DNA of 64,000 nt from Bradyrhizobium sp. ISRA464 (GTDB lineage Bacteria > Pseudomonadota > Alphaproteobacteria > Rhizobiales > Xanthobacteraceae): the NCBI RefSeq assembly GCF_029910095.1, contig NZ_CP094526.1:1364001-1428000 (forward strand), read 5' to 3'. The notes under the pieces were generated by a model. The model did not search any database, was not told where the DNA came from, and saw nothing but the letters and a program-made list of their open reading frames with translations. A program made the position numbers and the translations under genes. Of the stretch, positions 42,940 through 52,028 are shown piece after piece. Position 1 is the first letter of the stretch, and every line of letters begins with the position of its first letter.

Positions 42940-45798
42940 TCAACCCAAAGCGGCCGCCGGGTGCCTGACCTCGGCGCGGCGACCGATCGTCTCCGCATAG
43001 TCCGCTATCGGGCGCGGGCGGCCAATGAGATAGCCCTGAACCTCATCGCAGGCCTGGCGCGACAGGAAGTCGAGCTGTTCATGGGTTTCGACGCCTTCCA
43101 CGACCACAGGGAGATCAAGCCCCTTGGCCAACCCGATCACACCGCGGATGATCGCCGCGGACTGGCCGTTACACTCGACATTCGAAATGAACGACTGGTC
43201 GATTTTGATCTTATCGAACGGAAACGATTGCAGATACGACAGGGATGAATAACCGGTTCCGAAATCGTCCATTGCAATATGGACGCCGAGCGTTTTGAGG
43301 CGCCGCAGAATAGCAAGCGCGCGATCATGGTCCCCGATCAGGACACCCTCGGTGATCTCCAGCTCCAACCGGTCGGCGGCGAGGCCCGTCTCCAGCAGCG
43401 TGGTGTACACCAGGGTCGGAAGGTCTCCATGCAGGAACTGTGCAGGCGAAAGGTTGACGGCGATGCGCAATGGTTGCTTCCAGGAAGCCGCTTCGCGACA
43501 GGCCTCTCGCAGAACCCAATTTCCGATCGCAAGGATCGAACCATTCTCCTCGGCAAGCGGTATGAAAACGCCCGGCGAGACAAGTCCTCGAGTGGGATGC
43601 TGCCAGCGCACCAAGGCTTCGAAGCCGATGACCTGGCCGGCGATCTTTGCTTGAGGCTGATAGTACAGGACGAGCTGCCCGTCGGAGACAGCCGCGTGCA
43701 GATCCTGGTGCAGCGCGCGCTTCTCGCGCAGCTGTCTGTCCAATTCCGCGTCGAAAAAGCGAACCCTACCGCGGCCTTCAGCCTTGGCGCGGTACAGCGC
43801 TGCCTCGGCATTCGCGACGAGCGTTCCGGGATCCGCTCCATCCGCCGGATAGATCGCAACGCCGATGCTGAGCCCCATGAACGTCCGATGGCCGTCGATT
43901 TCGAATTCGCCGCTGCTCGCCGCAAGGAGGCGATCGGCAAGGGCCATCGCGCCTGAAGGCTCCGGGCCGTCCGTAACGATGAGGACGAACTCGTCGCCGC
44001 CCAAGCGCGCCAGGAATGCTCCCTCCGCAGCTGCAGATACTCGTTCCGATACTCGACACAAAAGTGCATCGCCTACGTGATGCCCGAAGACATCGTTGAC
44101 CTCCTTGAAGCGATCGAGATCAAGGAAGAGAACGGCAAACTCCTTGCCCGACGCCTTGGCCGCTTCGAAGGCCGACGCCAGATGCTCGTTGAATGCCGTC
44201 CGGTTGGGCAAGTCCGTCAACGGATCGTGGAGCGTCATGTGCTGGATACGCGCCTGCGCTTCCTTACGCTCCGTCACGTCTTCGATAACTGCTAGCAGGT
44301 ACTGCGGGTCGCCCGTAGCACTGAGCACCGGGAAGCTGGTTGACTTGACGTTCCGCCTGCCGTTCCCCGGGGTATCGAGCCAATGTTCATCGAAGAACTG
44401 CTGGCGACGCGACTTCACGATCGCCCGATCTTGCCCAGTGATCGATTCGGCTTCTTCCTTGGAGTAGACCTCGAATGCTGTCTTCCCGATATAGCGAGTG
44501 CGCGGAACGCCCAGTAACCGCTCGGCGGCGCGGTTGAGCAGGATATATTTGAAGCTCTGCGCATCCTTCACAATGACGGGAGTCGGCGCGTTCTCGATGA
44601 CCGTGTCGAGAAATTCGCGGGTTTCTCTCAACTCATTCTCGGCCCGCTTGCGCTGGGTGATATCAATGGCCGCAATCAGCGCTGCATCGCGTCCCTCATA
44701 GCGTAGCTTGTGGGAATAAATGGACACGTCGATCGGCGTTCCATCGGCCTTGAGATGCCGCCAAGACCGCTCTTGCCTTGCCTTATCCGACTCGTTCACT
44801 GCGACGGCCGCAAGCACATCGTTCCGCTCCTCTCGCGGCCTGATGTCGAGGATCGACATCGAAACGAATTTCTCGCGGCTGTAGCCATAGTGATCGACAG
44901 CCGCATTGTTGACGGCCACGATTCTCAAGCTCTCACGATCGTAAACCCACATCGGGATTGGATTTCCCTCGAACAGCAGCCTGAAAGACTCCTCGCGGAG
45001 CTTCAAATCGGTGATGTCGATCCGGATACCCACGCTTCCGCCGTCTGCCGTCCGCCGCTCCTCGATGCGCAGCCAGCGATCTCCGGGAAGGTGCTGCTCG
45101 TGCGCGCAACGGGGCTCGGCATGCCGGGCAAGACGAGCCGCCAGCCATTCTTCTTCGCGGCCGACCGCATCGGGATATTGGCCGCGGGCAAGCCCAGCAC
45201 GCAACGTCTCTTCGAACTTCATGCCTTTGATTATCTCGCCGCTCTCGGCATAGAGCTCGGCGTACCGCTTGTTCCACAGAACGTATCTGTCCTCGGCATC
45301 GAACACAGCGAGCCCCTCGGGGATTACCTCCAACGCATCCAGCAAGCGCGCGTGGGCTTCCTTGGCCTCCTGCTCCGCCTGTTTTGCAGTCTGTTGCGCT
45401 GCGCGCAGCGTCAGATGGGTCCTCACGCGCGCGAGCAATTCCTCAGGCTGAAATGGCTGCGTTACATAGTCGACGCCGCCCGCAGCGAAGGCCCTGACCG
45501 TGTTGGCGCTATCGGACAGACCGGTCATGAAAATCACCGGAATATCCTCGAGCCCTGTGATTCCCCGGAGACGCCGGCAGGTTTCAAAGCCGTCGATCCG
45601 TGGCATCATGACGTCAAGCAGAACAAGGTCGGGCCGTACCAGCTCGGCCCGCGCCAGCGCCTCCTCGCCGTCGCGAGCAACTGTGACGTTGAAGCCGTCG
45701 CGTTCCAGATGCTCCGCGGCAACGCGCAGCATCGCAGGTGTGTCATCGACGACAAGGACCGTCCGACCCATGACGTCGCTGGCAAAGCCCTCACTCAT
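42940..45798 (-). CDS. REC-PAS-PAS-PAS-GGDEF-EAL response regulator
   Basis: The 952-residue protein has an N-terminal receiver (VLVVDDTPAMLR; phospho-Asp in LVLLDVMMPRIDG), three PAS-like domains (from LLDALEVIPEGLAVFDAED, FRLLFEGNPIPMWVYD and LDTVIENAPTPVIVKD), GGDEF at 600-604 and EAL at 727. The receiver has YVTQPF where the conserved Lys (TKPF) should be. The GGDEF domain lacks an RxxD I-site (EGAFLARL). EAL residues are intact (EITEGV, DDFGTGYSS, KIKID, VEGVET). Its ATG overlaps the stop of the hybrid-kinase gene by 4 bp, so the kinase is its likely phosphodonor. Confidence 0.93.
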   Translation of the reverse strand: MSEGFASDVMGRTVLVVDDTPAMLRVAAEHLERDGFNVTVARDGEEALARAELVRPDLVLLDVMMPRIDGFETCRRLRGITGLEDIPVIFMTGLSDSANTVRAFAAGGVDYVTQPFQPEELLARVRTHLTLRAAQQTAKQAEQEAKEAHARLLDALEVIPEGLAVFDAEDRYVLWNKRYAELYAESGEIIKGMKFEETLRAGLARGQYPDAVGREEEWLAARLARHAEPRCAHEQHLPGDRWLRIEERRTADGGSVGIRIDITDLKLREESFRLLFEGNPIPMWVYDRESLRIVAVNNAAVDHYGYSREKFVSMSILDIRPREERNDVLAAVAVNESDKARQERSWRHLKADGTPIDVSIYSHKLRYEGRDAALIAAIDITQRKRAENELRETREFLDTVIENAPTPVIVKDAQSFKYILLNRAAERLLGVPRTRYIGKTAFEVYSKEEAESITGQDRAIVKSRRQQFFDEHWLDTPGNGRRNVKSTSFPVLSATGDPQYLLAVIEDVTERKEAQARIQHMTLHDPLTDLPNRTAFNEHLASAFEAAKASGKEFAVLFLDLDRFKEVNDVFGHHVGDALLCRVSERVSAAAEGAFLARLGGDEFVLIVTDGPEPSGAMALADRLLAASSGEFEIDGHRTFMGLSIGVAIYPADGADPGTLVANAEAALYRAKAEGRGRVRFFDAELDRQLREKRALHQDLHAAVSDGQLVLYYQPQAKIAGQVIGFEALVRWQHPTRGLVSPGVFIPLAEENGSILAIGNWVLREACREAASWKQPLRIAVNLSPAQFLHGDLPTLVYTTLLETGLAADRLELEITEGVLIGDHDRALAILRRLKTLGVHIAMDDFGTGYSSLSYLQSFPFDKIKIDQSFISNVECNGQSAAIIRGVIGLAKGLDLPVVVEGVETHEQLDFLSRQACDEVQGYLIGRPRPIADYAETIGRRAEVRHPAAALG

Positions 45799-48343
45799 GC
45801 GGCAACTCCCCGCTTTCCCTCAAGATGGCTCTCAACGAAGGCAACCAGCGCCTTGGAGTCGTAGGCATCAGCAAGCTCTCGGAGCCGAGCGGCGAAGGCG
45901 CCGAATGTCGCGTTGTCAGCCGCAAGATCGTCCGCCAATTCCCTGATCACGCGCATGTTCCCAGTCTTCGCCACCTCGTAAAGGCGCTGCAGTTCTGCAT
46001 CGGGCGGCGCGACAATCGGTTCGCCGGTGTCCCCGCCGGCGCCCTGTCGATAGATCCAGCCCAGTTCGAGCAGCGTGCCGACTTCCCGGAACAGATGCTC
46101 CTGGTTGACCGGCTTGCTCAGGAATGCGTTCGCACCTGCCGCCAGACTCTTCGCCTGATCATCTGTACCGACGCTGGCCGACACCGCGATAATTGGGGTT
46201 GCCTTCAGGACATCCAGCCGGCGCATCGCACGTATCGCTTCGAGCCCATCCATGACGGGCATCATGACGTCCGTCACGATAAGATCGGGACGCGTCGAGC
46301 TGGCCTGCTCCAGCGCCTGCAGACCGTTAGTGGCCTCACGAACCTCAAAGCCAACGCCACCGAGCATGCTCGCCAACACCGAGCGATTCTCCGCAACGTC
46401 ATCCGCGGAGAATGCTCCGGCGCGGTCCATGGTACGCCGTAACCGCCTCTTTGGGCCGGTCTGCAGATAGACCAATTTCGAGTGCGGGCAGCGATACTTC
46501 GAACCAGAACCGGCTTCCCACGTCCGGCGTGCTTTCGAACTCGATCTCGCTTCCCATCAACCGCAGCAATTCTCGGCTGATACTCAAACCCAAACCCGTT
46601 CCACCGGACCGGCGGTGCGGATCACAAACCTGTTCGAACGGCTTGAAGACGACGGCATGCTTGTCACCGGCAATGCCGACCCCGGTGTCCTGCACCTCAA
46701 AGCGGAGTCGCACCTCATCACTTGAATTTGCGACTCGGCTTGCGCGAAAGGTCACCTGACCACGATCGGTGAACTTGATCGCGTTGCCGAGCAGGTTGAG
46801 AAGCACTTGCCGCAGCCGCTTCTCATCGGCCTGCACCCAGCGCGGGATATCCGACGACCGCTCGAAAACGAATCCGATCCCCTTTTCGTCCGCACGGACG
46901 CGGATAATGTCAGCGACGCCGGTGAGGAAAGCTGGCAGCTCGACCGGCCCGGGAACAATGTCGAGCTTGCCGGCCTCGATCTTGGACACGTCGAGAATAT
47001 CGCTGATCAGCGTCAAGAGGTGCTCGCCGCTGCGCTGAACGGTATCGATTGCGCTGGCTTGCCATTTGCTCAAGCTTCTATCCCGCTTCAACAGCTGCGC
47101 ATAGCCGAGCACTGCATTCAACGGTGTACGCAGCTCATGGCTCATATTTGCAAGAAACAGCGACTTGGCGCGATTTGCAGCTTCGGCCGCGTCCTTCGAC
47201 TGGCTTAGCTGCCCATTGGCATCGGCCAGTTCGCGCGCTTTCGCACGGTTGACCCACAGGGACCAAACCGCAACAGAAAACAGCAAGCTGACGAGGAGGC
47301 CGGCTGACAGAATGAGCCGGGGCTTCTGCACGTCAATTCCGGCATCGAATGTCGGCAATGTACTGAAGCGTATCGTCCAGGTGCGTCCGTCTATCACCAG
47401 CGGCTCGATCACGGTGAACGCAGACGCCATCTGTGGGTGGGAGGGACGAGCGCTATCGTAGAGTTCGTTCTCTTGAAGCGTAGCTCCGTCGTAGATTTCC
47501 AGCCTGAGGCTGGAGAACTGTTCCGATCCCAGAATGCCTCGCATCAGGTCGCGCATACGAAACGGAGCATAGACATACCCGACGAGCCCGGCTCTCCGCT
47601 CCTCGACAGTGGCCGGCGACACGGCCGCCTGATACACCGGCAGGTACATCAGGAATCCATTTTGGGCCTCCTGATCCGTCTCCTGCACCAAGGTGACTTT
47701 GCCGGAGATCGACGGTGCGCCAGTGTCACGCGCCGTGACCATGGCTTCCCGCCGCACCGGCTCGGTGAACATGTCGAAGCCGAAGGCGCGCCGATTACGC
47801 CAATCGAATGGCTCCAAATAGATGATCGACGTGTACTCATCGCGATCGCCGGCCGGCTTGATCTGATAGTCGGGGAATCCTTCAGAGCGGAGTTCCAGAA
47901 CGTGTGCGTTGCGCTGCTGCGCGGCAATGTGCTTCGCAAATCCGATGCCCTGAATTCCCGGATAGTTCTTATCGATGGCAAGCGTGTTGACGTAGGCGTG
48001 CCACGCCGCGCGTCACCTGATTGCCAGTCGCCGCAAAGAGCCCAACGCCTCCGCGCAATACCTCCTGATAGGCTGTGAGCCTTTGGCGTATTGCAAATTG
48101 CGCCTGGCCAACCTTGAACCTGAATCGGACGTTGGCAATTCGAGCCGACTCTGTCGATGCATTTGACGACATCCAGAAAGATGCCGTTGCGAGGGAAACC
48201 AACGCAACGGCAGCCAGTAGACCGGCAGGATACCTTCCAACTGCAATACGCAGCAGCGAAGCAAGCCGACTGCCTAGGTGAGCTCGCCCGCCGTCAGCGG
48301 CGGATCGCAACTCCCGATTTCTTCGCCAAACAAGCCCAGGCAT
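45795..48343 (-). pseudogene. CHASE-domain hybrid histidine kinase with two frameshifts
   Basis: Three frames form one gene. First, MPGLVWRRNRELRS with a TM helix and CHASE start (RQRLTAYQEVLRGGVGLFAA) runs to about 48018. Next, WHAYVNTLAIDKNYPGIQG through the CHASE end, second TM (LILSAGLLVSLLFSVAVWSL), HisKA (FLANMSHELRTPLN, His site) and HATPase (LLNLLGNAIKFTDRG, GTGLGLSIS) runs to about 46400. The receiver domain (DDVAENRSVLAS, DVMMPVMDG, SKPV) then runs to 45795. One missing base near each break suffices. If real, the sensing domain is cut off from the kinase, leaving the downstream c-di-GMP protein without its usual partner. Confidence 0.82.
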
Positions 48344-48966
48344 GTTGCCGTCCCTCTAACGGACCTGCGCCTCCGATCTCGCTGGCTTGGTCCAACGGAC
48401 ATCTGGCCCCGATTGCGACGACAAGCAATTGCGGTTGCGACGATCGCCTGGATCGGTTGCCCCACTTGTCTGCCCGACAGGCGCGTGATCAAACAGAGTG
48501 CAGCGTGAGCAAGGATTGCACAGGCTGGATTAGAATTTCGTAAAACCGCTCAACCGGTGCGAGCAGCAGATTGATGTGAAAGAAGTTGCACCAAGATTGT
48601 CTTTCTCAGATCATTAAACTTTTATCCAACAGCACCCGCGCCGAAGATGGCTCTTGCACCGGCGTCATCAAGACGCCATCCACCGGGTCTCCCACAATCC
48701 GAGCGCGACCGTGCCGGCGATATTGCTTGCGATCGACATCGCTCCGCAAGGTGCAGCCGTCGCCGATTTGATGAAGCCGCTGGAGCTGATGGCGAGAACG
48801 AATTCAGCCCGGATGAGCCCAGCGACATCCGGGTTCTGAATGCGTGCCGCCCCTGCATGTCGCGGAACCTGGCAGGCCCCAGATCGTTTGAACGGTGGGC
48901 GTTTGATTCCGTGCCGCCGTTTGCGCGGTATCATCGCCTCTATCCGCACCTGAAGGACGCCTCGAC
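48344..48966. other. Intergenic region without recognised genes
   Basis: About 620 bases. A minus-strand frame at 48668-48949 has a plausible hydrophobic end (SIASNIAGTVALGLWE), but no family match or ribosome site that I can see. No tRNA or terminator stands out. Confidence 0.4.
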
Positions 48967-49176
48967 ATGGCCATGAAATTCAAGGTCGGCGATCATGTGA
49001 GCTGGAATTCCGAGGCCGGTCGGGTCTCGGGCACCATCATCGCCGTGCACACCAGCGACTTCGACTACAAGGGGCATACGCACCGTGCCTCGGAGGCCGA
49101 TCCGCAATACGAGATCAAGAGCGACAAGACCGATCATATCGCGGCCCACAAGGGCAGCGCCCTCCATCTGGCGTAG
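48967..49176 (+). CDS. DUF2945 (hypervirulence-associated, TUDOR-like) small protein
   Basis: The 69-residue protein reads FKVGDHVSWNSEAGRVSGTI followed by HRASEADPQYEIKSDKTDHI and AAHKGSALHLA, the full pattern of DUF2945, a small SH3/Tudor-like barrel found in bacteria and fungi. Its role is unclear; it is often encoded beside stress and DNA-related genes. Its stop lies 12 bp before the DUF488 gene, so the two are probably one transcript. The intact reading frame and compact size match family norms. Confidence 0.9.
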   Translation: MAMKFKVGDHVSWNSEAGRVSGTIIAVHTSDFDYKGHTHRASEADPQYEIKSDKTDHIAAHKGSALHLA

Positions 49177-49188
49177 CGAAGGCGGAGC

Positions 49189-49737
49189 GTGACGCTTCCG
49201 TTCTTCACGATCGGCCATTCCACCCGGAGCCTCGAGGATTTCATCGCGCTTCTCGCCGGAGCCGGGATCGACCGCGTCGTCGACATCAGAACGGTGCCGC
49301 GGTCGCGAACCAATCCGCAGTTCAACAAGGATGCGCTGCCCGAACCGCTGGCGGCGGCCGGCATTTCGTATGAGCATGTCGCCGATCTCGGCGGGCTTCG
49401 CGGCAAGGCACGAAGCCTGCCGTCTGCCGTCAACGGCTTCTGGACCAACGACAGCTTTCACAACTACGCCGACTATGCGTTGTCGGCGCAGTTTCACTTA
49501 GGTCTGCAACATCTGCGCGACGAGGGTCACCGGCAGCGCTGCGTGATCATGTGCTCGGAAGCGGTGTGGTGGCGTTGCCACCGTCGCATCGTCGCCGATC
49601 ATCTCATCGCGTCCGGCGAGACTGTCTTCCACATCATGGGGCAGGGCCGGCTGGAGCCGGCCCGCCTCACCGAAGGCGCCGTCGTGCAGGGAGATGGGAC
49701 GGTGGTCTATCCGGCTGCGGAGCGACCGGATACGTGA
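49189..49737 (+). CDS. DUF488 family protein
   Basis: The 182-residue protein begins FFTIGHSTRSLEDFIALLAG, with DIRTVPRSRTNPQFNKDAL, LGGLRG and the conserved CVIMCSEAVWWRCHRRIVAD, all diagnostic of DUF488. The Cys- and His-rich segment suggests a catalytic or metal site, but the biochemical role is not established. It starts at GTG 49189, close behind the DUF2945 gene. These two small genes mark the change from the damaged region to the intact chromosomal region. Confidence 0.9.
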   Translation: MTLPFFTIGHSTRSLEDFIALLAGAGIDRVVDIRTVPRSRTNPQFNKDALPEPLAAAGISYEHVADLGGLRGKARSLPSAVNGFWTNDSFHNYADYALSAQFHLGLQHLRDEGHRQRCVIMCSEAVWWRCHRRIVADHLIASGETVFHIMGQGRLEPARLTEGAVVQGDGTVVYPAAERPDT

Positions 49738-49978
49738 GATCGAAAGCGAAGCCCCGGCTGTTGCCGCCTCGGGCTTCAATTCAAGGAGCCTCAGGCCTGC
49801 GTCACGGCCGTGCTCAAGACATTCGAGCATGAGGTCGAGCCGTTCTTCTCGGCAGGCATGCACGCGCGTGACGCTGCCGCGCGTCACCAAACCTTGTCGC
49901 TCCTGCCGGCGTGATCTAAGCCAGCGGCCGGCGGGCAGCGCATCGAACAACAATCGCCCGCGATCCCTGGGAGGAACG

Positions 49979-51208
49979 ATGAGACGTTTCATCATGGCTG
50001 CCGCGGCTGTGCTCGCCGCCGGCGTGACTCACGCAGCCCCGTTGCCCGAGGCGAAGCCCGATGAGGTCGGTTTTTCGCAGAAGGGCCTCGCGCGACTCGA
50101 CGATTTCTTTGCGCGCGAGATCGCGGCGAAGCGAGTGCCGGGCGCCGTGGTGGCGATCGCGCGCGATGGCAAGCTCGTGCATTACAAGGCCTATGGCCAG
50201 CTCGACGCGGCGAACGGCACGCCGATGCCGATCGATGCGGTGTTCGCGCTGGCGTCGATGACCAAGCCGATGACGGCGGTCGCGGGTCTCACGCTGATGG
50301 AGCAGGGCCGCCTGCCGCTGCAGGCGAAGCTCACCGAATATTATCCGGCGTTCGGCGAGATGAAGGTGGGCGTGCCGCAGCCGGACGGCTCGTTGAAGAT
50401 GGAGCCGCAGGCCTCACCGATCCACATTCACGATCTCTATCGCCGCACCTCGGGCTTGATGTATGGCGGGCGACCCGACAGTTCGAGCCCGCTGGTGCGG
50501 CTCTATCCCGACGGCACCGCGCCGGCGCTTGAGGGCGACACCCAGGCCTTCATCGAGCGCATCACCAAGCTGCCGCTGGCGCACCAGCCATCGACCGCGT
50601 TCGAATACGGCTTCTCGATCGACGTGCTCGGCGCGGTCGTCGAAAAGGTCTCCGGGCAGCGGCTCGGCGATTACCTCGCAGCCAATGTCTGGGGACCGCT
50701 CGGCATGAAGGACGCGACCTTCCATCCGTCGGAGGCGCAGCGCGCGCGTCTCGCACATCCGTTCGCCAACGATCCGCTCACCGGCATGCTGCAGGCGATC
50801 AAGCTGCTCGATGCACAAACCAAGTTCGACTGCGGCGGCGCCTGCTCGTTTGCGACCGTCGGCGACTATCTCCGCTTCGGACAGATGCTGCTCAACGGCG
50901 GCGAGCTCGACGGCAAGCGCATCCTGAGCCCGAAGACCGTGCATCACATGACGTCGAACCATCTCGGGCCCGAGATCAAGAACAATGTCGCCAATGTCGA
51001 GCTGCATCGCGGCGGTTTCGGCTTCGGCCTCGGCGTCGCGGTGCGGACCAGCGAGGGCCTGTCGTCGGTGCCCGGCAATCCCGGCGAGTTCACCTGGAAC
51101 GGCGCCTACGGCACGCAATTCTTCTGTGACCCGAAGGAGCGCCTCGTCGTGGTGGTGGGAACGGCGGCCCCCGGCCAGCTCCGCAAATATTATCGCGAGA
51201 ACGTCTAG
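49979..51208 (+). CDS. Secreted serine hydrolase (beta-lactamase/esterase family), short at the C-terminus
   Basis: The 409-residue protein has a signal peptide (MRRFIMAAAAVLAAGVTHAA), the class C beta-lactamase/DD-peptidase-like SxxK (SMTK, Ser93-Lys96), a YGFS element where the Tyr-x-Asn motif is expected, and a late HRGGFGFGLGV. It probably hydrolyses esters or peptides in the periplasm. GGGAGGA lies before the ATG. The TAG at 51206-51208 is followed in frame by DIVYGAMVK and TGA, which looks like the natural last ten residues, so the present stop may be a recent nonsense mutation with little effect. Confidence 0.88.
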   Translation: MRRFIMAAAAVLAAGVTHAAPLPEAKPDEVGFSQKGLARLDDFFAREIAAKRVPGAVVAIARDGKLVHYKAYGQLDAANGTPMPIDAVFALASMTKPMTAVAGLTLMEQGRLPLQAKLTEYYPAFGEMKVGVPQPDGSLKMEPQASPIHIHDLYRRTSGLMYGGRPDSSSPLVRLYPDGTAPALEGDTQAFIERITKLPLAHQPSTAFEYGFSIDVLGAVVEKVSGQRLGDYLAANVWGPLGMKDATFHPSEAQRARLAHPFANDPLTGMLQAIKLLDAQTKFDCGGACSFATVGDYLRFGQMLLNGGELDGKRILSPKTVHHMTSNHLGPEIKNNVANVELHRGGFGFGLGVAVRTSEGLSSVPGNPGEFTWNGAYGTQFFCDPKERLVVVVGTAAPGQLRKYYRENV

Positions 51209-51280
51209 GACATCGTCTATGGCGCGATGGTGAAGTGAGCGACGTCACCGCATCGTGACGTTACCTTCGCTGGAACAACG

Positions 51281-51313
51281 AAAAAGGCCCGTCGCTCGGC
51301 GAGCGACAGGCCT
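51281..51313 (-). terminator. Intrinsic terminator of the small secreted protein gene
   Basis: On the minus strand GGCCTGTCGCTC pairs with GAGCGACGGGCC around GCC, followed by TTTTT (51285-51281). It sits 22 bp after the stop of the gene at 51335. Confidence 0.75.
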
Positions 51314-51334
51314 CAATTCCACGTGGGTGTATCA

Positions 51335-51619
51335 CTACCGGTAGAAGCCGGTCAGCGTGCCGTTGTTGTTGCCTTCCGGACCGACGTCGCCCTGGGGCGA
51401 GCTCGGCGTCGGATGGTTGGTGCCGTTGAGGGAACCATACCAGCCGGGTTGGGCCGGATAGTAACTCACGTCTGGCGGCACGGCTTCGTAGTGCGGGCCG
51501 CCCCTATATTGCCAGGCTCCGTAGTCCCCGTAGGGATAGTAGCCCTGTGCGAATGCGCCTGCCGTCGTTGCGAGCAGCGTTGCTGCGGCCAGTGACACGA
51601 CTTTGATCTTTGTTTGCAT
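51335..51619 (-). CDS. Small secreted Gly/Tyr/Pro-rich protein
   Basis: The 94-residue protein starts MQTKIKVVSLAAATLLATTA with cleavage likely after AFA. The mature part (YYPYGDYGAWQYRGGPHYEA; NGTNHPTPSSPQGDVG) is low-complexity and rich in Gly, Tyr, Pro and Asn. Such short exported proteins are frequent in Bradyrhizobium and have no known function. GGAGCT precedes the ATG. A tandem 31-bp repeat lies about 100-160 bp upstream, and its own terminator follows, so it is a single-gene unit. Confidence 0.75.
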   Translation of the reverse strand: MQTKIKVVSLAAATLLATTAGAFAQGYYPYGDYGAWQYRGGPHYEAVPPDVSYYPAQPGWYGSLNGTNHPTPSSPQGDVGPEGNNNGTLTGFYR

Positions 51620-52028
51620 TCACGAGCTCCTTGCTGGTATCGCGACCAACGACCTCGAATGGGGGAGCGTTCCCGCTTTTCCGATCAACTCCGATGTGAA
51701 CGAGCGCGGCTGCGCCATCATTCTGTGGCGGACGATCTGCACCGCGCGACATTCTGTGGCGGACGATCTGCACCGCGCGACGGGCAGCCGCACACGAGCC
51801 GCATGGCCGCGATATCGGGAAAAGAAGCCCGCCACTGCGGCGGGCAAGATCTCAGGGAGGAAGCGTTCACAAAGAACGTGCGCGCAGTTTCCCCGATTCG
51901 AAGAGATCTGCGAAGATCGTATAATTACTGTCATCGACGCTGGCATTATGCCATTGCTCGCAGGGGCCGGAGGGCCGGCAAGCCCAGCCGCGACATTGGT
52001 TGCGCGCGATCGGAAATGGGGGATTTTG
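51620..52028. other. Intergenic region with 31-bp tandem repeat
   Basis: This is the region upstream of both the secreted-protein gene (minus) and the sugar-dehydrogenase gene (plus). An open plus frame crosses it but is not protein-like. It contains the 31-bp repeat at 51720-51781. Confidence 0.5.
51720..51781. repeat. 31-bp perfect tandem repeat (two copies)
   Basis: Two identical, adjacent copies (51720-51750, 51751-51781), each beginning ATTCTGTGGCGGACGATC and ending CACCGCGCGAC. The position in a shared upstream region allows a regulatory role, but a simple slippage duplication is equally possible. Confidence 0.95.

Noticed and set aside
51720..51781. Tandem repeat as a CRISPR array
   Set aside because: There are only two copies with no spacers and no cas genes anywhere in the window.
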